A DNA stretch of 64,000 nucleotides from UBA1723 sp045642085 (GTDB lineage: Bacteria; Bacteroidota; Bacteroidia; Bacteroidales; Paludibacteraceae): positions 1 through 64,000 of the forward strand of contig JAZUIF010000052.1 in assembly GCA_045642085.1 (NCBI GenBank), in the 5' to 3' direction. Made by a program: the position numbers and the translations under genes. Below, piece by piece: positions 6,794 to 14,748 of the stretch; within the stretch, counting starts at the first letter, position 1; each line of letters begins with the position of its first letter. A model generated the notes under the pieces. It did no database searches. It was not told the DNA's origin and saw nothing but the letters and a program-made list of their open reading frames with translations.

Positions 6794-7405
6794 ATGAACA
6801 GATTTACAATTGATTCAAACAGATTCCTTTCAAAGGATGTAAGAGCATTCTACAACTGTGATTACATCGGAATGAAAAATCCTGGTAATCCAACTTTCAT
6901 TAACGCTCTTAAGAATGATTTTGGTAAGAACTATGTGTCTGCATGTGGGCAGATATTCAGACTTGATGATGCTTGTCAGAAGCTAGACGACATTCTCTCT
7001 AAGGATTTGCCACAGATAAAGCAGGAATTAGGAATTTCTGACTTAACAGTATGTGTTATCCCTCGCTCAAAAGCAGAGCGTTCCTACCCTAGCAACAAGC
7101 TGATGATGAAGCAGATCATCAGAAACGTGGTCAATCGTCTGGGAATGCGAGACGGTGCTGATTATGTCTACAGAGTTTCGGATACGCCAACTACTCATTA
7201 TGAGGGTGCGGACGGCATTTATCCTGGCATCACAAAAGATTCCTGTAGACTCTCTTCCGAGATTCAAGGAAAAGACATTCTGCTAATCGATGATATTTAC
7301 ACAAAGACTGTGAATATTGACGAAGATTGCTTACAGGCATTATTAGATGCCGGAGCCAGAACTGTCGCATTTTATTCTATTGGTAAAACAGTTAGAAGAT
7401 TTTAA
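6794..7405 (+). CDS. phosphoribosyltransferase-like protein (ShosT-like candidate)
   Basis: A 203-residue type I PRTase-like protein. The PRPP-loop segment is GKDILLIDDIYTKTVNIDED (about residues 158-177): two acidic residues after a hydrophobic strand, with TKTVN in place of the usual TTGxT. Upstream, VCVIPRSKAERSYPSN fits the pyrophosphate-binding loop. The gene ends 4 nt before a DprA-like gene. A PRTase paired with a DprA-like partner is the make-up of ShosTA, described as a toxin-antitoxin and anti-phage system with the PRTase as toxin. The assignment to ShosTA is inference from domain pairing. A free-standing nucleotide salvage or ComF-like role is the alternative. Confidence 0.7.
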   Translation: MNRFTIDSNRFLSKDVRAFYNCDYIGMKNPGNPTFINALKNDFGKNYVSACGQIFRLDDACQKLDDILSKDLPQIKQELGISDLTVCVIPRSKAERSYPSNKLMMKQIIRNVVNRLGMRDGADYVYRVSDTPTTHYEGADGIYPGITKDSCRLSSEIQGKDILLIDDIYTKTVNIDEDCLQALLDAGARTVAFYSIGKTVRRF

Positions 7406-7409
7406 TGTC

Positions 7410-8369
7410 ATGAAAATATCAGAAAATACAATCAACATGCTTGCCTCGTTGTACTTCAAAGGTATCGGCAAGGCCTGGGTTATTAACAACTCAGTATGGA
7501 AGAAGTCAGTAGAGGATATCGTGTCTCTTGTTTCCAATAAAACCAAACAAGAAGAAATTGAAGTGAGTGTTCAGTTTGAAGACTTCAAAACCAAAGTCCG
7601 TTCATTGATCTCATCATACGAAGGAATAGCAGATGGAATAATTGGAATTGGAGATCCTGGATTTCCTGAGTGTCGAGGCACAATCAAGAATTCAGATCAG
7701 CCTATTCTATTGGCATACAGGGGAGACATTTCCTTGATTAGCAAGCAAAATAAAAACATTGCTGTAATCGGAGTACTAAATCCTAGCGAGGGTATAGAGC
7801 AACGAGAAAGGGCTGTTGTATCGAAGCTTGTATCAAGTGGATATACAATAGTAAGTGGTCTTGCTCTTGGATGTGATTCTATTTCTCATACAGAAGCATT
7901 GGCTCAAGGAGGGAAGACAGTGGCGATATTACCGTCTACTCTGAAAAATATACAACCTGTTGCTAATCGTCAGCTTGCCGAAGATATCGTAGCAAACGGA
8001 GGGCTTGTTGTTACAGAATATTTGAATGAGGCCTATTCAAAACAAAATTTTATCAGTCGATTTATCGAGAGAGATAGGCTTCAGGCATTTTTCTCTGATT
8101 GCGTATTGCTATCCGCAAGCTATGCTCCTAATGCTTTTGGAAACGACTGTGGCTCCCGACACGCATTAAGGAATGCAAAAGAAGCCGGAATTAAAAGAGC
8201 TGTAATGTATGATGAATCTCTTGATAAGAACAATCCCCAGTTTGATCTTAATCGAATGGTAATGAGGGAAGACGGTATTAATGCCATAATTCTTACAGAA
8301 AATACCTTTAAGGACTCAATCAAGAAGATAGAACCTAAAACCAAGAGTGTTCAATTACCTCTGTTCTAA
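7410..8369 (+). CDS. DprA/Smf-like SLOG-domain protein (ShosA-like candidate)
   Basis: I start at the ATG at 7410, four bases after the PRTase stop; the longer frame from 7347 would overlap that gene by 59 bases. The protein (319 aa) carries the DprA Rossmann core: IAVIGVLNPSEG near residue 115-130, SGLALGCDSISHTEAL near 149-164, GKTVAILPSTL, and a final NFISRFIERDRLQAFFSD region like the DprA RNRIIAGLS segment. Genuine DprA loads RecA on incoming DNA during transformation. This copy lies in a mobile element behind a PRTase, and in ShosTA the DprA-like member is the antitoxin. A perfect hairpin follows at 8387. Confidence 0.8.
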   Translation: MKISENTINMLASLYFKGIGKAWVINNSVWKKSVEDIVSLVSNKTKQEEIEVSVQFEDFKTKVRSLISSYEGIADGIIGIGDPGFPECRGTIKNSDQPILLAYRGDISLISKQNKNIAVIGVLNPSEGIEQRERAVVSKLVSSGYTIVSGLALGCDSISHTEALAQGGKTVAILPSTLKNIQPVANRQLAEDIVANGGLVVTEYLNEAYSKQNFISRFIERDRLQAFFSDCVLLSASYAPNAFGNDCGSRHALRNAKEAGIKRAVMYDESLDKNNPQFDLNRMVMREDGINAIILTENTFKDSIKKIEPKTKSVQLPLF

Positions 8370-8386
8370 TTTCCTATCTAAACCTG

Positions 8387-8418
8387 AGTGGCATTGTGAA
8401 AAAGATCACAATGCCACT
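8387..8418 (+). terminator. 13-bp perfect hairpin after the DprA-like gene
   Basis: AGTGGCATTGTGA (8387-8399) pairs perfectly with TCACAATGCCACT (8406-8418), 6-nt loop. No T run follows (ATAATAAAG), so it may be a processing or protein-binding hairpin rather than a standard terminator. It closes the HAD/PRTase/DprA unit. Confidence 0.6.
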
Positions 8419-8437
8419 ATAATAAAGTCTGAGATTA

Positions 8438-8618
8438 GTTTACCTTTTTATCTCAAATGGGATAATGTATTAGAAGATGTCAAAAGACTCAAGGAAATTC
8501 AAAGTTTACCTTTTATAAGTCTTTGGTATTAACAAATAGAAAGGCAGAAAAAACTAAGACGGCAAAAAAAAAATAGAAAGCTGTTTACCTTTTTCCTCCT
8601 TCTGGTATTAAGTAATGA
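8438..8618 (+). repeat. three-copy GTTTACC promoter-like array, second set
   Basis: Copies begin at 8438, 8504 and 8583. The last two read GTTTACCTTTT, 14 nt in all to GGTATTAA, then AAAT or TAAT; the first has GGGATAAT at the same spacing. The third copy starts 56 nt before the ATG at 8639. Spacing between copies (66 and 79 nt) is like that of the first set (61 and 73 nt). The segment 8370-8638 contains no credible gene. Confidence 0.5.
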
Positions 8619-8638
8619 AACTATTAAACATTTGAGTT

Positions 8639-8950
8639 ATGCTAAACAAAACTAAAAAGATTCAGGCTTTATCTAAAAACAGATTTCATTCGTTGAACGA
8701 AAAGGAACAGATTCTGTATTTGAAGAAGAAAAACATCACAAGAGTCAGATGTGTAGATTGTGGAAGATCAAAACACATCTTTGAGACAGAGAAAGAAGCA
8801 ATGTTGTTTATCTTCTACAACGGAGAACAGATGCTTTTAGAGACTGGCAATAAGCCTGTAAGAGCGTATTGGTGTGAATGCTGTTGTGGCTATCATGTCA
8901 CTCATAGAGAATTTTATAAGAAAGCAGGCTTTACAATGGCAGAAGCATAA
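8639..8950 (+). CDS. zinc-finger protein of element/phage type, 103 aa
   Basis: A 103-residue basic protein. A first pair CVDCGRSK lies near residue 39-46 and a second cluster WCECCCGYHVTHREF near residues 80-94. The latter pattern of cysteines followed by G-Y/W-H-V/L-T-x is common in small phage and mobile-element proteins with a single zinc knuckle. The N-terminus is lysine-rich. It is the first gene after the second GTTTACC array and probably begins a rightward unit with 9000-9659 and 9681-10685. The role is unknown; nucleic-acid binding is likely. Confidence 0.7.
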   Translation: MLNKTKKIQALSKNRFHSLNEKEQILYLKKKNITRVRCVDCGRSKHIFETEKEAMLFIFYNGEQMLLETGNKPVRAYWCECCCGYHVTHREFYKKAGFTMAEA

Positions 8951-8999
8951 GAAGAGATTGTAAACATGAATTATTAACTATTTAATTTTCAAAAAGGAG

Positions 9000-9659
9000 A
9001 TGAGAGATTTTATTTCAAGATTATTCGGAAAGAACAATGAAGATTCTAGTAATGCTCAGTCTACAATGGTAGAAATCCCTGCAATTGCCAGAGAGTCTCA
9101 GGCAACAAATTCGGATTCTCAGTCGGCAGAGGATCTGGTCGTCAATGCCCCCAAAGCTTCCAAGTCTACATACAGACCTGGAGTTGTAACAGTTGATCTA
9201 CATACTGGTCGACCTATTGATGCCATTTATTTGTTCATCAAGCAAGACAATGAGCAGTTGGGCTACAACGACGCCATCAGACTTCATAACATGAAGGCGA
9301 TGGAAGAAGGAGTTGATCGTATTAAGAATCACTTAAAGACTCTTTTTGATCAGGTCAACATGAAGTATCAAGGACGAGTGTTAAAACAAAAAAACATCGT
9401 TAAGACTTACCACGACATGTGTTATTTTGACTCAGAAAGTGAAGCTCAGTCAGTCCTTGACCAGTTAAATTACCATATCCAAGAAGTGGAGCGATTACGA
9501 AAGGATTTGGAAACTGGCTCAGACAACGTAAAAAACATGACCGAAACATATGAGAAAGGATTCAAACAGGGTATGTTAGACATTATGGGTGGAGGCATCC
9601 ATGCAGTTGCACCAACATCAGCATCCTCATCAACAGAATTTGCAGTTATCGAAGGTTAA
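9000..9659 (+). CDS. hypothetical coiled-coil protein, 219 aa
   Basis: Starts at an ATG with a strong AAGGAG immediately upstream. The first 60 residues are polar and low in complexity (Ser/Glu-rich after MRDFISRLFGKNNEDSSN). The region from about 110 to 185 is heptad-like and predicted coiled coil, and the end is a Ser/Ala-rich tail. There is no signal peptide or membrane span. It lies 21 nt before the DUF4407 gene, and its opening FISRLFG amphipathic helix could associate with membrane. No family is recognised. Shared operon position suggests it acts with the DUF4407 membrane protein. Confidence 0.65.
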   Translation: MRDFISRLFGKNNEDSSNAQSTMVEIPAIARESQATNSDSQSAEDLVVNAPKASKSTYRPGVVTVDLHTGRPIDAIYLFIKQDNEQLGYNDAIRLHNMKAMEEGVDRIKNHLKTLFDQVNMKYQGRVLKQKNIVKTYHDMCYFDSESEAQSVLDQLNYHIQEVERLRKDLETGSDNVKNMTETYEKGFKQGMLDIMGGGIHAVAPTSASSSTEFAVIEG

Positions 9660-9680
9660 TTTTAATAAAACCAATTTGTC

Positions 9681-10685
9681 ATGAACAAAAATATCAGTTT
9701 ACGCACAAAAGCAGCTTGTAAGCTTGCAGGTTGGAATTCCGAGATCTTAAAGGAGTGTGGTGAGGCAAGTTACAGGGCATTACGAAAGTATATGTCAGCC
9801 TTTCTTATCTTAGGATTGATTTGGGGTACTATCGGATATCTTTTTGCCGATAAATACATTGGACTAGAGACTGTATTACAGAAATCATGTGTGTCCGTAG
9901 CATTTATTGCGGTGGTGATCAGTATCGAACGTTTTATTATCCTAAAAATCGGGAAGGATAAAACGACAGCCACTATGCGAGTGATTATCGCCTTATTGAT
10001 GGCGACATTAGGAGCAACCATTTTCGATCAAATGATTTTTAGAAACGATTTGGAGGTGGCGATGCAGAATTCACGATTGGATATGGAAAGGAATATTGTC
10101 AATAACAGAGCTGAGTTTATTGACAAGGAAATAGCAAAACTCAATCACGACATTGATTCTATAAACAATGCTCTTGTGCCAAAATATGCTGAATTTACCG
10201 CTAAACCTATTGTCCAGTCAGTGGTGAAGAATAAAGAAAGAAAAACTGCTGGTACGGATAGCACAGGAAAAGTGATTTATGGATGGGATGAACGAGTAGA
10301 TGTCGTTTCTGTTCCTAATCCAATAGGAAATCAAATCGCAAGTGGAGAAGAATCAAAAAAGAACATACAGACTCGTATTGATACTCTATCAAACCAAAAG
10401 AATCAGCTCGTACAAACTGTTCACGCAGAGATTTCGTCAAAACCGGCTGGTTTCTTAGAGGAATTGACTGTACTATTCCGAGACATAATCGGAGAAGAGC
10501 CCGTAGCACTTGCATTCTACATCTGTTTGTTCCTGTTCATGATGTCTCTTGAGATCTTAGTGGTGACAGCCAAAATGGGAGAAAAAGATTGCGATTATGA
10601 TTTGATTGTAGAAAGACAATTAAACATAAAGGAAGCTGCAATGAGACGTTCTCAGCAGGATTTGGAAGACACATTAGAAAGATAA
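9681..10685 (+). CDS. DUF4407 membrane protein
   Basis: A 334-residue protein with the DUF4407 layout: paired transmembrane helices near residues 38-55 and 72-90, a third near 100-118, a long periplasmic or cytoplasmic coiled coil (about 135-270, with IDKEIAKLNHDIDSINNAL and IQTRIDTLSNQKNQLV), and a final helix near 277-297. The family is found in many bacteria and mobile elements and has no assigned activity. Its coiled coil flanked by membrane helices resembles a sensor or scaffold. A strong terminator (10703-10729) follows, ending the operon that started at 8639. Confidence 0.8.
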   Translation: MNKNISLRTKAACKLAGWNSEILKECGEASYRALRKYMSAFLILGLIWGTIGYLFADKYIGLETVLQKSCVSVAFIAVVISIERFIILKIGKDKTTATMRVIIALLMATLGATIFDQMIFRNDLEVAMQNSRLDMERNIVNNRAEFIDKEIAKLNHDIDSINNALVPKYAEFTAKPIVQSVVKNKERKTAGTDSTGKVIYGWDERVDVVSVPNPIGNQIASGEESKKNIQTRIDTLSNQKNQLVQTVHAEISSKPAGFLEELTVLFRDIIGEEPVALAFYICLFLFMMSLEILVVTAKMGEKDCDYDLIVERQLNIKEAAMRRSQQDLEDTLER

Positions 10686-10702
10686 TATTCTTGAGGATAC
10701 AA

Positions 10703-10735
10703 TAGCGAAACCTCATACTCGTTTCGCTACTGTTT
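10703..10735 (+). terminator. intrinsic terminator
   Basis: TAGCGAAAC (10703-10711) pairs with GTTTCGCTA (10721-10729), 9-nt loop, followed by CTGTTTTC. It separates the DUF4407 unit from the lipoprotein gene. Confidence 0.85.
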
Positions 10736-10774
10736 TCTTCGATAAAAACAAATAATAAATTTTCATATATCGGT

Positions 10775-11896
10775 ATGAAAACTCTTACAAATAATGTTGT
10801 GTTAGGAGGAATCCTAATTTTGGCATTGAGTCTGTTCATTTCCTGTTCTTCTCAGAAAGCGAATACAGATTTGGACAACACGCCTTCAATGGGGACCAAC
10901 TATGATTCTCTTATTAAAAGATTGGAAAAGGATTTATTGTACGATCTGTCTTGCGAATCCGACAACGATCAAGGATTATGTTGTTTGTCCGTATGGAACT
11001 TGGACTCAAATGATGAAAGTCAGATCCTAAACAACGACCTGTATAATGCATTTTCGTTTTCACATTCTATATGGGCAGACTATGAAATATGGGCTCGTAC
11101 TCAATTGTCTGGATTGGATGAACAACTTGTACCTACAGATAGCATTATATTTGCTATTGGAAATATTAGTGCTATGAAATTAGGACTTAAGCATCAACAC
11201 GAAGCAGAAAAATTCCAAAAAGAAATGGTTTGGTTCATAAATAATGATCCAAGCAAATGGTCGGAAGGTCGATTCCCAGGCAGAGCATACAATAAATTTA
11301 ATGATTTTATTGTGGATAATATAGAAATACATCTTGACACTTCGGAAATATACAATTATTACAGAAGTGTCGTAGCATTAATTTTCCAGTACGATAGTTT
11401 TCAAGAAGAAATTGAGACAATTCAAGATGATTCTGCAATGTTTGATGCAATTCATCAAAAAATAGAGGAAGCCAAAAGTTTTGACGAACAATGTGCGATA
11501 GCACTTGCTTGTTCAATGAAATGTTCAACATTTTGTGGTGCTTATTCTATCGACTTGATGTCTTCATTGTTAAAATCAGGGAAATATTCAGTTTTATTGG
11601 AACAAATGTGGATTTTGTGGAGAGCTTTTTCTCAATCTGTATTAATAGGAAGATCTAGAGATTCTGTAATTCCAAATTATTCGTATGACAAGATGAGAAA
11701 ACGAATTTACACTACCATCTCCAAACATGTCAAAGAAAATCCTCAAGACACTAATGCAATAATCTGTGGATTGCGTATTCTCAAGCATCCAGGGTTGATC
11801 AGAAATGGAGAAAATATGTATGGAAACGATGCCGACGTCGACATCATGAATTATTGCCCTGATTTTTATAGTTTCACTAAGGAAGATGAAAAATAG
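10775..11896 (+). CDS. hypothetical lipoprotein, 373 aa
   Basis: The N-terminus is a lipoprotein signal: a hydrophobic stretch ending LSLFISC, with the lipobox Cys near residue 26. The mature part is soluble, acidic and helix-rich, with paired helices that may form TPR/SEL1-like repeats (for example the segments near 215-260 and 300-345). No catalytic residues are apparent. Its 3' end overlaps the next small gene by 11 bases. It directly precedes a sigma/anti-sigma system, so a role as an envelope sensor is possible but unproven. Family not recognised. Confidence 0.7.
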   Translation: MKTLTNNVVLGGILILALSLFISCSSQKANTDLDNTPSMGTNYDSLIKRLEKDLLYDLSCESDNDQGLCCLSVWNLDSNDESQILNNDLYNAFSFSHSIWADYEIWARTQLSGLDEQLVPTDSIIFAIGNISAMKLGLKHQHEAEKFQKEMVWFINNDPSKWSEGRFPGRAYNKFNDFIVDNIEIHLDTSEIYNYYRSVVALIFQYDSFQEEIETIQDDSAMFDAIHQKIEEAKSFDEQCAIALACSMKCSTFCGAYSIDLMSSLLKSGKYSVLLEQMWILWRAFSQSVLIGRSRDSVIPNYSYDKMRKRIYTTISKHVKENPQDTNAIICGLRILKHPGLIRNGENMYGNDADVDIMNYCPDFYSFTKEDEK

Positions 11897-12080
11897 TATT
11901 ACAAAGATGATGATTCATAAGTTTCTTCTTGGTCTTATGACAGAGACTGAAGAAAAGGAGTTTTTCAATAAACTAAACTGCGATACTGACCTCAAAGATA
12001 AGGTCGCAATTGAGGCACTTCTTTACAAGCACTGTAATATAGTTGCCTCGTCGAACAAGAAAATAACTGATCATGAATAA
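11886..12080 (+). CDS. small anti-sigma-like helical protein, 64 aa
   Basis: A 64-residue protein overlapping the lipoprotein gene by 11 bases. Its central segment HKFLLGLMTETEEKEFFNKL closely resembles the N-terminal repeat of the anti-sigma protein at 13540-14685 (FLxGxxxxxEExxFxxxL). This is the helical motif with which Bacteroidota anti-sigma-like proteins begin. It has no transmembrane segment and ends after about 25 further residues. It may be a free-standing sigma-binding module or the remnant of a longer anti-sigma gene. The similarity is visible by eye; the role is inference. Confidence 0.6.
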   Translation: MKNSITKMMIHKFLLGLMTETEEKEFFNKLNCDTDLKDKVAIEALLYKHCNIVASSNKKITDHE

Positions 12081-12117
12081 AATTTCATACGAGCATCTAA
12101 TCTGATAATTTTTTAGT

Positions 12118-12729
12118 ATGATTCCAGGTCCTTCTCAAATTTTAATCTGTCCACACTGTGGCAGAGAAAAACAAATTATGTCTTTGATATCAGGCAATAC
12201 ATTTGGAGCAGAGTTATGGTCTGATAGCAAACAAATAGCCCCGATGTTGCCGGAAATTTCTCTTGTCCAAAAATGTCCACACTGCGGAAAATATTTTGTT
12301 CGAACAAGACAAGAGGTCAAATTTGCAAAAGAGGAGTATTCTTTTGAGCAAGGTATTCTGACTTTTCAAGAAATGAAGGAGGCTTTTTCCCAAATATCAG
12401 AAGATGGGTTTTCTGATACTCAAGAAGAGTTTAGAGTTAGGCTGATGTTATTACATGCCTATAATGATTATCATTATAGATGTAAGGATAAGCATTCGGT
12501 TAATCCAAGCGATTTCAGAATGTTTGTTGAACAAGGTCAATGGCTTATACAGAATGCAATAACAGACAATGTAGTTAAAGCTGAGTTTTACCGTGAAATT
12601 GGTGAACTCAATAATGCATCGCTTTGCTTAAACGAAATACATACAGATGATGTGTTTTTAATTGAGATTGCAAAGTCGATACATGAAAAGATTGAAGCAA
12701 AAGATACTCAAGTGTTCCGTATAAGATAA
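12118..12729 (+). CDS. zinc-ribbon protein, 203 aa
   Basis: Two CPHCG knuckles (residues about 11-15 and 53-57: CPHCGREK and CPHCGKYF) frame a zinc-ribbon domain. The remaining 130 residues are helical and TPR-like, with aromatic and acidic residues and no membrane span. Similar proteins, a zinc ribbon followed by a helical-repeat domain, occur beside conflict systems, but I cannot name the family. It lies between the small anti-sigma-like gene and the sigma-factor gene, separated from the latter by 170 bases that contain a promoter-sized gap. Confidence 0.65.
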   Translation: MIPGPSQILICPHCGREKQIMSLISGNTFGAELWSDSKQIAPMLPEISLVQKCPHCGKYFVRTRQEVKFAKEEYSFEQGILTFQEMKEAFSQISEDGFSDTQEEFRVRLMLLHAYNDYHYRCKDKHSVNPSDFRMFVEQGQWLIQNAITDNVVKAEFYREIGELNNASLCLNEIHTDDVFLIEIAKSIHEKIEAKDTQVFRIR

Positions 12730-12901
12730 TTCTGACAAAACAAGAAATAAAAATGGAGGGGAGTTCCCTGAGACTGATAGTATTAAACATGGCATGTAGT
12801 AGTCCTTGTTTATGTCGAAATTATTTAATTATTACAAAAAATGTAATAAAATTCGCTATTGTTGCGACAAATTCGTAATATTGAGGAAAAATCATAATAT
12901 T

Positions 12902-13537
12902 ATGGCTACTATAATACCATTTGGCTCAGATACTAAACTTAAGGGGGAAATCCTTTCTGAAAACGCTCTAATTGAATTTATAAGAAAAGAGCGAAAAAAT
13001 GTGATGATAAAAGTTCATGACCGTTTTCCTTCTTTGATGGAAGAACAAATAGAGGATGTCTTCCAAGATGTTTGTATTGCACTTGTAGAAAAAATACATG
13101 ATAAGAATTTCAGATTAACTTGTTCATTATTTTATTACGTGTATAGATGCTGTTGGAACAAAGCTGAGCATGACACTCGTCATCCAGAACGAAAATGGGA
13201 ACTTCCAGAAGAAAACATATTGAAAGACGACGAGGATTTTGAAGAACAACAAATTAATCAAGAAAAAGTTGATGAATTGCTTGACATAGTATTTGAATCT
13301 CGAAATGAGTGGGAAACTTTACTTGAAAAAGTAGCAGAGGTGGTCAAAGACTTACCTGATCCATGTGACAAAATTCTATATGGAATGTACGGAGATCCAA
13401 AAAAGAAACAGGAAGTTATTGCCCAAGAATGTGGTTACAACAATGCTGATGTTGTAAAAACCATGGCTTCTCGTTGCAAAAAAAGATTCACTGAGAAATT
13501 TAATTCTATTTACGAAGCATTTAAGAAAGGACTTTGA
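12902..13537 (+). CDS. ECF-type sigma-70 family RNA polymerase sigma factor
   Basis: The frame is open from 12806 but the ATG at 12902 (MATIIPFGSDTKLKG) gives a 211-residue product of normal ECF size. Region 2 is visible as EEQIEDVFQDVCIALVEKI, with the DxxQD-like core that contacts polymerase, followed by FYYVYRCCWNKAEH. Region 4 near the C-terminus is LPDPCDKILYGMYGD, then a helix-turn-helix (QEVIAQECGYNNADVVKTMA). It ends 2 nt before the ATG of the anti-sigma gene, a coupled arrangement typical of sigma/anti-sigma pairs. I infer it directs transcription of its own operon or of the element's promoters. Confidence 0.85.
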   Translation: MATIIPFGSDTKLKGEILSENALIEFIRKERKNVMIKVHDRFPSLMEEQIEDVFQDVCIALVEKIHDKNFRLTCSLFYYVYRCCWNKAEHDTRHPERKWELPEENILKDDEDFEEQQINQEKVDELLDIVFESRNEWETLLEKVAEVVKDLPDPCDKILYGMYGDPKKKQEVIAQECGYNNADVVKTMASRCKKRFTEKFNSIYEAFKKGL

Positions 13538-13539
13538 TT

Positions 13540-14685
13540 ATGTTGACAGATAAATTTATTGAAGATTTTCTTCAGCGATATTTTAAGGGAGAACTGACTC
13601 AAGAAGAGAAAGAAGTCCTTTTTGCATCCATCAAACTGAATCCTGCTTTGGATGACATGATTCAAGAAGTACTTCGTAATAATAATCCTGCGGAAGTAGA
13701 GAAATTTATATCAGAAAAAGCTTTGCTGTTCGACTCAATAGTTGTTTCAGAAGAATATGAATCAATGATTGAATTGTTTCTTTCTGGAATGATGGAGCCC
13801 GACGAAGAAGAGGCATTCAAGAAAAAATTATTGTCAGATGAGGAATTCCGCAACAATGCTTTAGCACAGGCGTTTTTATTCAAAGCAATCCAAAAGATTC
13901 GTAGATCTGATGAAGCCGCAATTGAGAGTGCAAAAGTATTATCAGAATCATCAATACGAGATCTATTTGCAGAATTAAAAGAAGAAGATGACGACGAATT
14001 GATAGACAACTTTTTGAAAGGAAAGCTATCCGATATTGAAGAAGAAAGCTTCAAGAATCGTCTAAAGAAAGATACCGCTTTCAAAGAGCGTACATCAGCC
14101 ATAGTGATGCTGAATAAAGGCATTCAAATGGAGATGGAACATAACAAAAAGGTAATTGAGGACGCGAAAAAGCTGACTCATGACGATATTGCTAATGAAT
14201 TTAAGAAATCTATCTGGTCATCTGTGTTACGATATAGCTCAGCGGCAGCTGTCGTTTTATTGATTGCAGGAGTTGGTTTTGATTACTACAGGTATACACA
14301 GGCACCCTCAATTGCAGAAAAGAATATGCTGACCATAACGACGGACTTCAACGCAAACGATGGTTCGTCAAGGGGCGATGATGATTCTATGTATAAAGAG
14401 CTACAGACCTTGTTGGGGTCAGTCAAGCCAGACACCGATCTTAAAAACACAATAGAAAAACTTGAAAAATATTATGCTAAGGCAACTTATGAGTATACAG
14501 ATAATGAGAACCAGTATATAGATGTTATCTCCTATGTTCTAGCAACTGCATATATTTATGATGGGCAGAGAGTCGAAGCTAAAAAAATTTTGAAACACAT
14601 TTTAGATGACAAAGATGCCGCTCCGGAGATTAAGGATAAGTCCAAAGAATTGCTAGATAGTATAAATAGCACAGTTATTTTTTGA
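13540..14685 (+). CDS. membrane anti-sigma-like protein with three N-terminal motif repeats
   Basis: I use the ATG at 13540 rather than the TTG two codons earlier. The cytoplasmic part (residues 1-210) repeats one motif three times: FLQRYFKGELTQEEKEVLF, then LFLSGMMEPDEEEAFKKKL, then NFLKGKLSDIEEESFKNRL, spaced about 75-100 residues. One copy is normal for the N-terminal helix of a Bacteroidota anti-sigma-like protein. A single membrane helix follows near 228-243 (SSAAAVVLLIAGVGF). The outside part ends with TPR-like helices. It should hold the sigma factor at the membrane. The tripled motif suggests binding of several partners or tuned affinity. Confidence 0.75.
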   Translation: MLTDKFIEDFLQRYFKGELTQEEKEVLFASIKLNPALDDMIQEVLRNNNPAEVEKFISEKALLFDSIVVSEEYESMIELFLSGMMEPDEEEAFKKKLLSDEEFRNNALAQAFLFKAIQKIRRSDEAAIESAKVLSESSIRDLFAELKEEDDDELIDNFLKGKLSDIEEESFKNRLKKDTAFKERTSAIVMLNKGIQMEMEHNKKVIEDAKKLTHDDIANEFKKSIWSSVLRYSSAAAVVLLIAGVGFDYYRYTQAPSIAEKNMLTITTDFNANDGSSRGDDDSMYKELQTLLGSVKPDTDLKNTIEKLEKYYAKATYEYTDNENQYIDVISYVLATAYIYDGQRVEAKKILKHILDDKDAAPEIKDKSKELLDSINSTVIF

Positions 14686-14748
14686 TACGAACATAATCGT
14701 TGAAAAACTAAACTATATAAAACTTGTCATAGTTCAAAAATTAAAATT

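Noticed and set aside
8347..8532. Short frame after the DprA-like gene
   Set aside because: It overlaps the DprA-like stop, runs through the 13-bp hairpin and two GTTTACC repeat copies, and has no ribosome-binding site or family pattern.
13662..14123. 153-codon minus-strand frame
   Set aside because: It is the reverse-frame shadow of the acidic, Glu/Asp-rich anti-sigma protein; Ser-rich antisense frames are typical of such genes.
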